Source: Flavobacteriaceae bacterium MAR_2010_188 (GTDB taxonomy: Bacteria; Bacteroidota; Bacteroidia; Flavobacteriales; Flavobacteriaceae). From it: a DNA stretch of 64,000 nucleotides. The stretch spans positions 3,126,001 through 3,190,000 of the forward strand of contig LT629302.1 in assembly GCA_900104375.1 (NCBI GenBank). Direction: 5' to 3'. The notes beneath the pieces were generated by a model that saw only the letters and a list, made by a program, of their open reading frames with translations, made no database searches and had not been told where the DNA came from. Within the stretch, counting starts at the first letter, position 1. Each line of letters starts with the position of its first letter. This document shows positions 26,230 to 35,573 of the stretch, piece after piece. The position numbers and the translations under genes were made by a program.

Positions 26230-27093
26230 ATGAGTAAGCACACAAACAAAGTCCATGGTAAGTTAAATTTCTTAATTATGGCGGTTGTATTAGTAATCGG
26301 TGCAGTAGCATATTTATTAATACAAAATGAATCACGTATTTTCAACCCTAGTGAACTTTCTGGTTCGGGAAATGAAGGTATTAAAGGCGTTAGTAAGGCC
26401 AAAAAGTACGATAACAGAAATGATGTCGTAATTAATCTCGACGGTGAAGAAGTACAAGAATTTCTTCAAAACGAGGATTTCCAAGCGTTAATGGCGAATC
26501 CAGAATTTGCTAAGATGGTGGGTTCACCGTCTTTTCAAAAGACAATGACTTCTCCAAATTTCAAAAAAATGGTCGGCTCTCCAGACTTTCAGAAGACTTT
26601 GGGTTCTCCGGATTTTCAAAAGGCGATATCTAATCCCGACTTTAAGAAAGCAATGTCTGCTCCAGATTTTCAGAAGCTCCTGAGCTCTGCTGAATTTAAA
26701 AAGTTAGCGGCATCTCCTGATTTCAAAAAAGCAATGTCATCACCAGATTTCCAGAAATTTTCAAGTTCTCCGGAATTCAAGAAATTATCAGCTTCTCCAG
26801 ATTTCAAGAAACTATCAGCTTCTCCAGATTTCAAAAAAATGATGTCTTCACCAGATTTTCAGAAGTTAATGTCTTCTCCAGATTTTCAAAAACTGATAGG
26901 GTCACCAGATTTCCAAAAGGTAATGTCTTCCCCAGAATTTCTTAAAATGGCGGGAACTCCTGAGTTCAAGAAATTATCTGGATCACCACAGTTTTTTAAA
27001 ATGATGAATACACCAGATTTTCAAAAGGCAATGTCTTCACCTGAATTTAAAAAGTTGGCCTCTTCTACAGAGTTTCAGAGAAGGTTCGTCTAA
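26230..27093 (+). CDS. Membrane-anchored protein of 23 nine-residue SPDFQK repeats
   Basis: 287 residues: a short basic N-terminus, one membrane helix (about 13-31), a linker to residue 80, then 23 consecutive nonapeptides filling 81-287 to the very end. Consensus S-P-[DE]-F-[QK]-K-x-[MLSA]-[SGA]. The first and last units are degenerate, as expected of an old array, while units 10-17 are closest to consensus. Pro-Asp starts and Lys-x-Met/Leu ends suggest a chain of two-turn helices separated by Ser-Pro corners; there is a loose resemblance to NPxF-type STI1 helices, which is inference. I recognise no family. Alone in its transcript: a strong terminator follows, and an inverted repeat lies upstream. 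Confidence 0.85.
   Translation: MSKHTNKVHGKLNFLIMAVVLVIGAVAYLLIQNESRIFNPSELSGSGNEGIKGVSKAKKYDNRNDVVINLDGEEVQEFLQNEDFQALMANPEFAKMVGSPSFQKTMTSPNFKKMVGSPDFQKTLGSPDFQKAISNPDFKKAMSAPDFQKLLSSAEFKKLAASPDFKKAMSSPDFQKFSSSPEFKKLSASPDFKKLSASPDFKKMMSSPDFQKLMSSPDFQKLIGSPDFQKVMSSPEFLKMAGTPEFKKLSGSPQFFKMMNTPDFQKAMSSPEFKKLASSTEFQRRFV
26470..27090 (+). repeat. 27-base coding repeat, 23 units
   Basis: DNA counterpart of the nonapeptide array. Units such as TCTCCAGATTTTCAGAAG recur with synonymous changes (TCTCCA/TCACCA, CAGAAG/CAAAAG/AAGAAA), so the peptide is better conserved than the bases; selection is on the protein. There are no unique spacers, so it is not a CRISPR array. Confidence 0.85.
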
Positions 27094-27113
27094 AAACAAT
27101 CAAAGTGAAAAAT

Positions 27114-27144
27114 AAAAGGAGAAATGAAAGTTTCTCCTTTTTTT
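27114..27144 (+). terminator. Intrinsic terminator after the repeat-protein gene
   Basis: AAAAGGAGAAA (27114-27124), loop TGAAAG, TTTCTCCTTTT (27131-27141) and three further Ts: an 11-bp stem running into a T tract, ending 12 bases before the next start codon. Confidence 0.85.
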
Positions 27145-27156
27145 ATAAATTAGATA

Positions 27157-30100
27157 ATGAGAAAAATAGTTTTCTTCTTCTTTTTGTTTTCTGCTTTTTG
27201 CTTCAAGTCCTTCTCTCAATTCAAACAAATTGAAACGGACGATTTTATTATTATAAGCTCTAGCATGCAGCTAGATTACGTTCTAAATCACTCTATAAGA
27301 TGCTCCCATAATGCTCTGGATTTTCACCGGAAATTATTCGACTACGAGCCGTCAGAAAAAATCTTTATCATATTTCAGGATTTTGGTGATTATGGAAACG
27401 GTGGTGCAACGTCTCTTCCCATTAATCTAATTTCTACCTGTATATCGCCGCTCAATTATTCTTTTGAATCTAGCGTGGCGGGCGAACGTGTTTTTTCTAT
27501 CATGAATCATGAACTGGTTCATGTTGCGGCGTTAGATAATGCTTCCAAAAGTGATTTATTCTACCGAAAAGTGTTTCATGGTAAGGTGAAAAGTTCTGAC
27601 GAGCATCCCATTTCTATGCTCTACAGTTATCTCACCAATCCGCGCTATTATTCACCTAGATGGTTGCACGAAGGAATTGCGGTTTTTGTTGAAACTTGGA
27701 TGGATGGAGGACAAGGTAACGCCTTGGGCAACTACGACGAAATGTTTTTTAGGACACGGGTTCTAGAAGATAGTAGGATTTATACACCATTAGCGCTTGC
27801 TTCCGCTGGTACTTCCGCAGATTTTATGTCTAAAGCTAATTTCTATTACTACGGGACTAGGTTTGTCAGTTATCTGGCGAATGAATATGGTCCAGATAAA
27901 TTAATAGATTGGGTCAAACGGAAAGACGATAGCAAAAGAGGTTTCGAATCTAATTTTGAATATGTCTTTGGCCTTCCGCTTACCGATTCTTGGGACAACT
28001 GGATTGCTTTTGAAAAGGATTTTCAACATAAGAATATTGAGAAACTAGAAGAATTTCCGATCAGCCAAGACAGTTTAATTACTGAAAAAGTATTAGGCGG
28101 CGTCTCTCATGCCTATCATGACGAAAAAAGGAATAATATTTATGTGGCCGTCAACTACCCTGGTAAAATCCCTCATATCGCCTCAATTGATTTGGCAACC
28201 GGAAAAATTAAAAGATTAGTAGATGTAAAAGGCCCAACCTTGTTTAATGTTACTTCGTTGGCTTACGATGAGAAGAACGATTTGCTTTTCTACACTACCG
28301 ACAACGATGAAAAAAGGGACATCAATTCCTTCAACCTAAAAACAGGACAAGCGAAATTATTGCAAAAGGATACCCGTATAGGCGATTTGGCTTTTAATAA
28401 ACAGGATGAGTCTTTGTGGGGTGTTAAGCATTTAAACGGAATAAGCACCCTCGTAAGAATTCCTAAGCGGGATATAGAGAATCCCAGTCGGCTATATTCT
28501 AAATGGGAGCAAAAATATACGCTGCCCTACGGACAGGATATGTTTGATCTCGATATTTCTCCGGATGGTAAAAGTTTAAGTTCCGCGGTGACCGATTTAA
28601 ATGGAAATCAATTTTTAAACATTTATGAGATAAACTCCATAAAGAATGAGGAAAAGGACAGTATAAAATTCAAGGAAGTTTTCAATTTTGAAGTTGCATC
28701 ACCGCAGAGTTTTAAATATTCAAAGGATGGTACATACCTTATAGGGTCTTCTTATTATTCTGGTGTCAGCAATATTTTTAAGGTAGACACCAACACTTTC
28801 GACATCGAAATCTTGACCAATGCGCTGACCGGTTATTTTAGGCCGGTACCAATCGATGATGAAAAAATCTTTTCATTTAAATACCGCAGTGACGGCTTTG
28901 CACCGGTCTATGTTTACAATAAAGAAGATGTTGAAGTGGGAGGGATTGACTTTTTGGGTAATGAAACCGTGGAAAAATATCCTGAATTAAAGGAGTGGAC
29001 CATCGAAGTCCCAAACCAAGACACAAATTTTGATGATGAAAGTCTCAACGCCAAAGAAGGAGTTTATAGCGCGAATAAAGAATTCAGGTTAAATTATGCC
29101 TATCCCATTGTAGTGGGTTATAAAAATAAATTCGGACTTGGTTATTATTTTCGATTTCAAGATCCCATCGGATTAAAAGCCTTGGATTTTTCACTTTCCT
29201 ATACTCCCAATAGTTTTACCAACGGCATTGATGGTTCTAAAGAAGATATTGATAAAGATGAAGCCTTTCACGCTTCAATCAATTATTCCGTAGCTAAATT
29301 AAGTGGAGCGTTCGCTGGTAAATATGATTTTTATGCCACCTATAATAATGCCGATTTTTATGATCTTTTTGGTCCGACCAAAAGATCACGAGAAGGTTTG
29401 AATGTTGGAATGGAATATGGTCAATCGCTCATCTATGATCCACCGAGAAATCTGGATCTTAAGATTGGCGCAAATGCGTATTATGGTTTAAGTCAATCTC
29501 CCGATTTTCAACAGATAAACTTTGTAGATGGTGCTTTTAATACGAACCTATTCTACAATTTATATGGCTCGCTTTTTTATAGGAATTTAAAGGGTTCGGT
29601 TGGCGCAGTAGATGCAGAAAAAGGAGTAAAATCTTCATTGACAGTTTCTTCCTCAGTAACCGAAGGCAACTTTTTTCCTAAGGCTCATGGGACCTTTGAT
29701 ATTGGTTTTCAATTACCGATTAATCATACTGCAATTTGGATCAGAAATGCAGCTGGAAATTCCTTCACTAAAACCTTTAATCCATTCACTAGATACGGTT
29801 TTGCTTCATTTGGTAATAATTATATAGATAATGCAAATTCTAAAATGTACAGAGACCCTTTTTCATTTGCCGGTTTAAGCTATAATGCAGACAAAACGAT
29901 TATCGCTAAAAGTTTTTATAAAGCGACATTAGACCTTATCTTACCTCCAATACACTATCAGAAGTTTGGATTTTTTAACTTTTTTGCAACTTATTCGCAC
30001 CCAACCATCTTTGCCGGGAGTCTATTCACTAAAAATTATGATGATAGTATCTTGGAAGACGGAAGTATCGTAGGAGAATACAGTGAAAATTTTAAAAATG

Positions 30101-30237
30101 TTGGTTTTCAGGTCGATACAAAATTGACCATGTTCTCACACCTATCCTCAACCTTTTCATTTGGTTGGGCCAAGGCATTTTCCCAAGGCTCCAACTCTAA
30201 AACTTATGACGAATGGATGGTGTCATTGAAATTCTAA
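27157..30237 (+). CDS. Outer-membrane gluzincin peptidase-like protein with propeller and beta-barrel
   Basis: 1026 residues. Signal peptide (1-20, ending KSFSQ); peptidase-MA-like domain with HELVH at 118-122 and a likely third zinc ligand Glu172 in WLHEGIAVFVE; a beta-propeller-like middle (about 310-620) with DLATGKI, NLKTGQA and DISPDGKSL blades; and a C-terminal barrel (about 660-1026) ending in Phe (MVSLKF), as outer-membrane barrels do. Zinc ligands are complete, so proteolysis is plausible. It begins right after a terminator, so it has its own promoter, and it is followed by prsW after 9 bases. Confidence 0.85.
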   Translation: MRKIVFFFFLFSAFCFKSFSQFKQIETDDFIIISSSMQLDYVLNHSIRCSHNALDFHRKLFDYEPSEKIFIIFQDFGDYGNGGATSLPINLISTCISPLNYSFESSVAGERVFSIMNHELVHVAALDNASKSDLFYRKVFHGKVKSSDEHPISMLYSYLTNPRYYSPRWLHEGIAVFVETWMDGGQGNALGNYDEMFFRTRVLEDSRIYTPLALASAGTSADFMSKANFYYYGTRFVSYLANEYGPDKLIDWVKRKDDSKRGFESNFEYVFGLPLTDSWDNWIAFEKDFQHKNIEKLEEFPISQDSLITEKVLGGVSHAYHDEKRNNIYVAVNYPGKIPHIASIDLATGKIKRLVDVKGPTLFNVTSLAYDEKNDLLFYTTDNDEKRDINSFNLKTGQAKLLQKDTRIGDLAFNKQDESLWGVKHLNGISTLVRIPKRDIENPSRLYSKWEQKYTLPYGQDMFDLDISPDGKSLSSAVTDLNGNQFLNIYEINSIKNEEKDSIKFKEVFNFEVASPQSFKYSKDGTYLIGSSYYSGVSNIFKVDTNTFDIEILTNALTGYFRPVPIDDEKIFSFKYRSDGFAPVYVYNKEDVEVGGIDFLGNETVEKYPELKEWTIEVPNQDTNFDDESLNAKEGVYSANKEFRLNYAYPIVVGYKNKFGLGYYFRFQDPIGLKALDFSLSYTPNSFTNGIDGSKEDIDKDEAFHASINYSVAKLSGAFAGKYDFYATYNNADFYDLFGPTKRSREGLNVGMEYGQSLIYDPPRNLDLKIGANAYYGLSQSPDFQQINFVDGAFNTNLFYNLYGSLFYRNLKGSVGAVDAEKGVKSSLTVSSSVTEGNFFPKAHGTFDIGFQLPINHTAIWIRNAAGNSFTKTFNPFTRYGFASFGNNYIDNANSKMYRDPFSFAGLSYNADKTIIAKSFYKATLDLILPPIHYQKFGFFNFFATYSHPTIFAGSLFTKNYDDSILEDGSIVGEYSENFKNVGFQVDTKLTMFSHLSSTFSFGWAKAFSQGSNSKTYDEWMVSLKF

Positions 30238-30246
30238 AGATAGTTT

Positions 30247-31035
30247 ATGGCTAAAATATTCAGAAATATCGTCGCCACTACATTTTTGATAACCGTGTTA
30301 TGCTTGGTGCTCTTTTACCCACTGGTACTCATACATCGGTTTGGTTGGTACGATTTATTCTTGTTGTCTTTAGCGATCACACCGGGAATTTTTATAATGG
30401 TCACCATTTATAATCTAGATCAATACGACAAGGAACCATTATGGCTGCTTTCAATTGCCTATATATTTGGGGCGATTATCCTATACGCCGACATAGATAT
30501 TTTAGAATATATCTTTAATTCTATTAATGTTGAAAAAAACATTCTTGGAGTGGGGGAGAAGTCCTTGATTGTAGGCGTCACCGAAGAGATTTTGAAATTT
30601 ATAATAGTGCTCTTCATCATTTTTCCCAACAAGCATTTTGACGAGCCTTTTGACGGCATTGTTTATTCGGTTTTTGTTGCAATGGGATTTGCTACCGCAG
30701 AAAACTTGACGTTTGTAATGCAGGGTTCGTCATCCACTGCTTTGTTAAGGATGATTTCTGCCATACCCGCTCATTTTGTTTTCGCTGTGATAATGGGTTA
30801 TTATTTAGGTAAGGCAAAGTCAGAAAAGAAGTTGGTTTATCTCGTTTTATCTCTGCTTTTACCGATTGCTATTCACACCATCTATGATTATTTCCTATTT
30901 CTAGATTTTATCCCCGGGATATGGATTGGCGGACTCGTAACCCTTGTGCTGGCTTTATTTTTAGCTAAAAATTCAATTTTGGCTCATTTGGCCGCATCTC
31001 CTTTTAGAGAAGATAATATTTCGGAGGAAAAATAA
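30247..31035 (+). CDS. prsW: PrsW-family intramembrane metalloprotease
   Basis: 262 residues with about eight membrane helices. The family's motifs are all visible: Glu113-Glu114 in TEEILKF, Glu152 in ATAENLTF, His176 in IPAHFVFAVIMGYYLG, and His210/Asp214 in HTIYDYF. In Bacillus, PrsW performs site-1 cleavage of an anti-sigma factor; in Bacteroidota the target is unknown and no anti-sigma gene lies here. It shares a transcript with the upstream peptidase-barrel protein (9-base gap), so the two may act on the same envelope process (inference). Confidence 0.88.
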   Translation: MAKIFRNIVATTFLITVLCLVLFYPLVLIHRFGWYDLFLLSLAITPGIFIMVTIYNLDQYDKEPLWLLSIAYIFGAIILYADIDILEYIFNSINVEKNILGVGEKSLIVGVTEEILKFIIVLFIIFPNKHFDEPFDGIVYSVFVAMGFATAENLTFVMQGSSSTALLRMISAIPAHFVFAVIMGYYLGKAKSEKKLVYLVLSLLLPIAIHTIYDYFLFLDFIPGIWIGGLVTLVLALFLAKNSILAHLAASPFREDNISEEK

Positions 31036-31243
31036 TTAAGGAGGTCAGCTTACCGAATGTTTGATAGAAAGCCTCCGGATTAGGCGTTCCAGATGTTGGG
31101 TCTCTAGCCCTAACTTTAGTGTACCAACTAAGCCTTCCTATTTATTATAATACCCCCGATAACCCTGTATAGCTGTTATCAGACGCTGAGGATACTATTG
31201 CAGGCACGCTCGCATTATAGCCAATTGGAACACGGATACACAT
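31030..31243 (-). pseudogene. Possible decayed coding sequence, family not recognised
   Basis: On the minus strand a frame reads MCIRVPIGYNASVPAI..SYTGLSGVL, two adjacent stops (31142-31147), then GRLSWYTKVRARDPTSG..NPEAFYQTFGKLTSL, running into the end of prsW. The residue composition looks protein-like on both sides of the stops, which suggests a degraded gene, but I cannot name a family and chance is not excluded. It also accounts for most of the 339-base gap between prsW and the next gene; the remainder holds nothing recognisable. Confidence 0.3.
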
Positions 31244-31374
31244 TGATGATGAATTTAAAAGCAACCAAACGAAATATCATTACGCTCCATATTCTATAAA
31301 ACCTTCAAAAAATCTGAATATCGAGAAATACCGCTCAAGGATATTATTGTAAATTTAAAATCTATCCAATTAAT

Positions 31375-32988
31375 ATGAAATCACTTTCGACTGTTCTTGC
31401 AATTCTTTCCTTCACTGTTTTCCTTAATTGCACCAATGAGCCCCCTATATGTGACGTTGTTATACATAAGGGCACAATTTATAATGGTACCGGGGAAGAA
31501 CCATATCAAGGAACCATTGCCATTTTGGGAGATTCCATTATCTATGTGGGTCCCGAAAAGGAATTTAAGGCAAATACTTCTATAGATGCTTCAGGCAAGG
31601 CGGTGTCTCCCGGATTTATTAACATGCTTAGCTGGGGCTATGAAAACTTATTAAATGATGGACGATCATTGTCTGATCTAAAACAAGGTGTAACCCTAGA
31701 AGTATTTGGGGAAGGCACTTCTCCCGGCCCCCAGGGGAACAAAAAGGATGATTCCTATATATCCTTTGGGGAGGCCATGGATTCCTTAATTGAGAGTGGC
31801 GTATCAACCAACATCGCCTCCTTTCTAGGAGCAACAACCGTCCGCATCCAGCATATTGGATATGAAAACCGTAGAGCAACAGCCAGCGAATTGATCGCAA
31901 TGCAACAAAGTGTAAAGGAAGCAATGGAAGAAGGCGCAATGGGCATAGGCTCCTCCTTGATATATGCCCCAGGAGATTATGCCGATACCGATGAGCTGAC
32001 TGCCCTTTGCAAAATGGCTTCAGATCATGGAGGGATGTATATCTCCCACATGCGAAATGAGGATCATAGTGTAATCGAGGCTCTTGAGGAACTTCTGACC
32101 ATTGCCAAAAAGGCAAATATTCCTGCAGAAATATATCATTTAAAGACATCCCGTAAACCAAACTGGCATTTATTGGATTCTGTAATAAAGAAAGTTGAAG
32201 AAGCCCGGGCAAACGGTCTGCGGATCACAGCAGATATGTATACCTATAACGCCAGCTCAACGGGTTTAACTGGTGTCATCCCTACTTGGGTACAGGAGGG
32301 AGGACATGATGCCTGGATCGCGCGCATGAAGCAACCGGGACCAAGGAAACGACTTTTAGAAGATATCCGGAAAGAACTTGACCAACAACCGGCCAGCGGG
32401 ATTTTAATGGTTGGTTTTAACAAGGATTCCCTAGATGCAATTTACAGGGGTAAAACCGTGGCAGAAGCGGCGGAAATGAGAAATCAGTCACCTGAAGAGG
32501 CCATTATAGACCTGATTATCGAAGATGACAGCCGCATCCAATGCATTTATTTTAGTATGTCTGAAGAGAATATCCGTAAAAAAATACAGATTTCATGGGT
32601 CTCTTTTTGTTCTGATGCAGGTTCCTATTCGGATCTTTCAAAGGATTTTAAAACGCATCCACGGGCTTTTGGAAGTTTTATACGTGTATTGGGAAAATAT
32701 ACTAGGGAAGAGAATTTGTTAACCGTTCAGAAGGCCATTCATAAATTAAGTGGTTTACCCGCTACAAATTTGGGGATTAAGGATCGTGGGTTTCTAAAAG
32801 AGGGATATAAGGCTGATCTTGTTGTCTTTGACCCAGAAAAGGTAGTAGATCATGCCACATTTGATCAACCTCTTCAATTTGCTGAAGGGAAAATACACGT
32901 ATTTGTAAATGGGGTATCGGTTCTTTCTAATGGTGAACATACCGGTGCATTCCCAGGAAGATTTATAAAAGGACAGGGAGCCAAATAA
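31375..32988 (+). CDS. D-aminoacylase-like amidohydrolase lipoprotein
   Basis: 537 residues. Lipobox VFLNC (Cys19). The frame follows N-acyl-D-amino-acid deacylases: GTIYNGTGEEPYQG and SIIYVG in the small beta domain, SHMRNED, EIYHLK, DMYTYNASSTG in the barrel and the closing DLVVFDPEKV. The first metal motif is altered: where most members have GFIDxHxH this one has GFINMLSW (80-87), so the HxH pair is absent. This variant occurs in some secreted homologues as I recall, so it may be a natural subtype rather than a dead enzyme. Activity on N-acyl D-amino acids is uncertain. It stands alone. Confidence 0.82.
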   Translation: MKSLSTVLAILSFTVFLNCTNEPPICDVVIHKGTIYNGTGEEPYQGTIAILGDSIIYVGPEKEFKANTSIDASGKAVSPGFINMLSWGYENLLNDGRSLSDLKQGVTLEVFGEGTSPGPQGNKKDDSYISFGEAMDSLIESGVSTNIASFLGATTVRIQHIGYENRRATASELIAMQQSVKEAMEEGAMGIGSSLIYAPGDYADTDELTALCKMASDHGGMYISHMRNEDHSVIEALEELLTIAKKANIPAEIYHLKTSRKPNWHLLDSVIKKVEEARANGLRITADMYTYNASSTGLTGVIPTWVQEGGHDAWIARMKQPGPRKRLLEDIRKELDQQPASGILMVGFNKDSLDAIYRGKTVAEAAEMRNQSPEEAIIDLIIEDDSRIQCIYFSMSEENIRKKIQISWVSFCSDAGSYSDLSKDFKTHPRAFGSFIRVLGKYTREENLLTVQKAIHKLSGLPATNLGIKDRGFLKEGYKADLVVFDPEKVVDHATFDQPLQFAEGKIHVFVNGVSVLSNGEHTGAFPGRFIKGQGAK

Positions 32989-33447
32989 TCTAGGATTATT
33001 CTTGACGATAAAAAGTGGCCATAAGCAGCTTTGTAATATTTTTGCCTCTAAAGTTTAAACTTAAGCTTACAATGAACTCAAGAAATCCGTCATCCCAAAA
33101 AAAATGACCCAGCGCACTCTCTGGGTCATTTACTAACTGACTACTCGAACAACAGTCATTTGAAATATTTTTTGAAGCATTTAATGGCTTCTTATATTGT
33201 AATAAATTTGAGCCATTGATTATTTTATAAGCACTTCCAGAATTCAGATTAAAAAGAACATCTTCCGAACCTAATTGATAATCATAAAAACTTACTTTTG
33301 ATTGCTGGCTTATTTAGCTGCAATCTATTTCATTTTCTTATGATTTTAGAAAAGCATAGGTTAAGAAAGATTAACGAAAGGTTAATGACATTAATGAATG
33401 GTTAACAATTTCTTCAGCTCTCAGAATTTTATTAGAATTCGGCCACT
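32989..33447. other. Intergenic stretch with a strong hairpin
   Basis: Apart from the hairpin at 33102-33131 there is a minus-strand frame open for about 100 codons (32996-33303) without any start codon. Nothing recognisable is encoded. The promoter of the sensor kinase must be at the right end. Confidence 0.4.
33102..33131 (-). terminator. Perfect 11-bp hairpin with T tract on the minus strand
   Basis: AAATGACCCAG-cgcactct-CTGGGTCATTT. On the minus strand the stem is followed by a run of T (the AAAAAAA before 33102), so it would terminate minus-strand transcription; on plus it lacks a T tract. No minus-strand gene precedes it, so it may act only as a two-way barrier between the aminoacylase and kinase genes. 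Confidence 0.55.
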
Positions 33448-34707
33448 GTGAAACGAAGGGTTATTTATATCGTCATTTTTGTGATTTCTGTTTTTGGACT
33501 TCTCTACATCCAAAATCAATATCTTAAGATTGGGCTCGCCTTGGCAAAAGTTCAGTTTAATAAGAAGGTAACTTTGGCTAATGCAGAAATTCAAAATGAT
33601 CTAAGTTATAAGAACGAGCTGAGCTTTCTTCTGCTGAATGCAATAGACAAAGACCGATATTTCGGATTAACTACCGACAGTATAACCAATGCATCAAATT
33701 ACTTTTTAAAGGATTTTTTAAAAGACAAACTCGCAGAGCAAGGCATAGAGACCAAGTTTTCTTATCGGCTCTTTAGCAAGGATAGCGTTGACTTTTTAAA
33801 ATCTTCCAAAGATGTGGTAGGCAAAGAAGATATTATGCTCTATCCAATTAAAATGGAAGGCTATTTAACCGAAGAAATCAATCAACCCCTAACTTTAGAA
33901 CTTCAATTTATAGATTTAAACAAATATTTTCTTTCCCAGGTTGATGGGCTTTTTTACCCCAGCATTATATTTATGGTCGTAATCGTGCTGGTGGTTATAT
34001 GGGTGTTGTACAGTTTTTATTGGCAGTCTAATATCATCAAGTCCAAGAACGATTTTTTAAACAATCTAACCCACGAACTCAGGACGCCGATTTTTTCAAT
34101 TGGGCTAGCTACCAAAATGCTAGAGGAATCCTCAGCCAATCACGACAAAGAATTGATCCAACTTATTAGGCAACAGGTAAAACGATTAAAAAGTCAGACA
34201 GATCAGGTATTAGAACTGGCTTCTATTGAATCGAAAAAAGTCTTGGATTTAAAAAGCAGCGATGTACGTCCGGCTTTAGTTGAAATTTGCTCTGACTTTA
34301 AGAATGTTTCCAATTTGGAAGGTTTCGACTTTACTTTTTTTCTGGAAGAACAAAAGTTCTATATCGACAATGAAACTGTTCATTTTGAAAATGCCATCTA
34401 TCAACTTTTAGACAATGCAAAAAAGTACTCGATCGACCCTAAAATAAAACTTGAAGCTTCCAAAATCTCAGGAAATTTAGAGATTTCGATTTTAGATAAT
34501 GGCATCGGGATTGCCGAAAAAGAGCAAAAGAAAATCTTTAAAAAGTTCTATCAAGCCAATCAACAAAAAGGAAATTCTAAAGGTTATGGTTTGGGTTTAT
34601 CTTACGTAAAATTGATTGTGGACAAACATAAAGGGAAGATTGCAGTAAAAAGCGAACTAAATAAAGGAACTTTAATCACATTAAAATTTCCGCTCAAAAA
34701 ATGTTAG
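33448..34707 (+). CDS. Membrane sensor histidine kinase
   Basis: 419 residues from a GTG start. Two membrane segments (about 5-22 and 170-192) enclose a periplasmic sensor region of about 145 residues with no recognised domain. There is no clear HAMP; HisKA follows directly with phosphoacceptor His209 (NLTHELRTPI), then HATPase with N (FENAIYQLLDNAKKYS), G1 (LDNGIGIA) and G2 (GYGLGLSYVKLIV) boxes. Its last 7 bases overlap the response-regulator gene, so the two are translated together and are a cognate pair. Confidence 0.93.
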   Translation: MKRRVIYIVIFVISVFGLLYIQNQYLKIGLALAKVQFNKKVTLANAEIQNDLSYKNELSFLLLNAIDKDRYFGLTTDSITNASNYFLKDFLKDKLAEQGIETKFSYRLFSKDSVDFLKSSKDVVGKEDIMLYPIKMEGYLTEEINQPLTLELQFIDLNKYFLSQVDGLFYPSIIFMVVIVLVVIWVLYSFYWQSNIIKSKNDFLNNLTHELRTPIFSIGLATKMLEESSANHDKELIQLIRQQVKRLKSQTDQVLELASIESKKVLDLKSSDVRPALVEICSDFKNVSNLEGFDFTFFLEEQKFYIDNETVHFENAIYQLLDNAKKYSIDPKIKLEASKISGNLEISILDNGIGIAEKEQKKIFKKFYQANQQKGNSKGYGLGLSYVKLIVDKHKGKIAVKSELNKGTLITLKFPLKKC

Positions 34708-35399
34708 AACAACAGCCGCATATTTTATTGATCGAAGACGATGAAGCATTGGGCTATCTATTGACCCAGTATCTTGGTTTAAAAAAGTTTGATATCACTT
34801 GGAAAAAGGATGGTAAATCTGGCTTAAAAGCTCTAGATGGTAACAGTTACGACCTTTTGATTTTAGACGTGACACTTCCAGATATGGATGGTTTTATGAT
34901 TGCCGAAAATGTAAAGGAAAAATTTCCGAAGCAACCCTTTATTTTTCTGACTTCACGTTCCATGAAAGTTGATACGCTCAAAGGTTTTTCTTTAGGCGCG
35001 GTAGATTATTTAAAGAAACCAATCGATGAGGAAGAGTTGGTGGCACGTATAAATGTATTGCTGAAATTGACTTCTTCAGAACAAAAAACAACTCAGAGTA
35101 ACGTTGTACAGATTGGCAACTATACCTTCAATAAATCTAATCAACTTCTAAACATCAAGGGTCAGACCATAAATTTAACCGAAAGAGAGGCCGAGGTACT
35201 TAATTATTTAGTTGAAAGGAAAAATAATATTTCGGACCATCGTGATCTTCTGATCAAAATTTGGGGAAGAAATGACTATTTCAACAAAAAAAGCTTGAAT
35301 GTTTTTATCTCTAAGCTTAGAAAATATCTTCAGCAAGACCCAAGTATCTCAATAGAAAATGTACACAATAAAGGCTTCATCCTAAAAGTTGATGAATAA
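34701..35399 (+). CDS. OmpR-family response regulator
   Basis: 232 residues: receiver domain with acidic pair EDDE near 11-14, phosphoacceptor Asp56 in LILDVTLPDMDG, conserved Thr/Ser (FLTSRS) and Lys (LKKP), then a winged-helix Trans_reg_C domain (about 135-230) with INLTEREAEVLNYLV and LNVFISKLRKYL. It is activated by the overlapping upstream kinase and should bind DNA. The regulon cannot be told from the sequence. Confidence 0.94.
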   Translation: MLEQQPHILLIEDDEALGYLLTQYLGLKKFDITWKKDGKSGLKALDGNSYDLLILDVTLPDMDGFMIAENVKEKFPKQPFIFLTSRSMKVDTLKGFSLGAVDYLKKPIDEEELVARINVLLKLTSSEQKTTQSNVVQIGNYTFNKSNQLLNIKGQTINLTEREAEVLNYLVERKNNISDHRDLLIKIWGRNDYFNKKSLNVFISKLRKYLQQDPSISIENVHNKGFILKVDE

Positions 35400-35573
35400 A
35401 TCCATATTGTGTTTTCGTCGAGGATTAATCCCTTAGTTTCTTCACCTTAAAGCTTTTGCTTCGGAGCGATTGTGTTCAAATTAGATGATTTTGAGTTCAA
35501 TTGTTACTTCTTCAATTATCTATAAATAAGGTAATAGAACTAATTTTGCAAAAGATTTCACCATCAAAAAAAT

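Noticed and set aside
26470-27090. Regular 27-base repeats suggesting a CRISPR array
   Set aside because: Units are contiguous with no spacers, encode an in-frame nonapeptide and vary mainly at synonymous sites; no cas genes nearby.
31628-32212. 194-codon minus-strand frame opposite the aminoacylase
   Set aside because: Arg/Leu/His-rich antisense shadow with no domain; the plus-strand lipoprotein frame is clearly coding.
32996-33303. Minus-strand open frame of about 100 codons
   Set aside because: No ATG, GTG or TTG near its beginning, crosses a strong hairpin, and matches no family I know.
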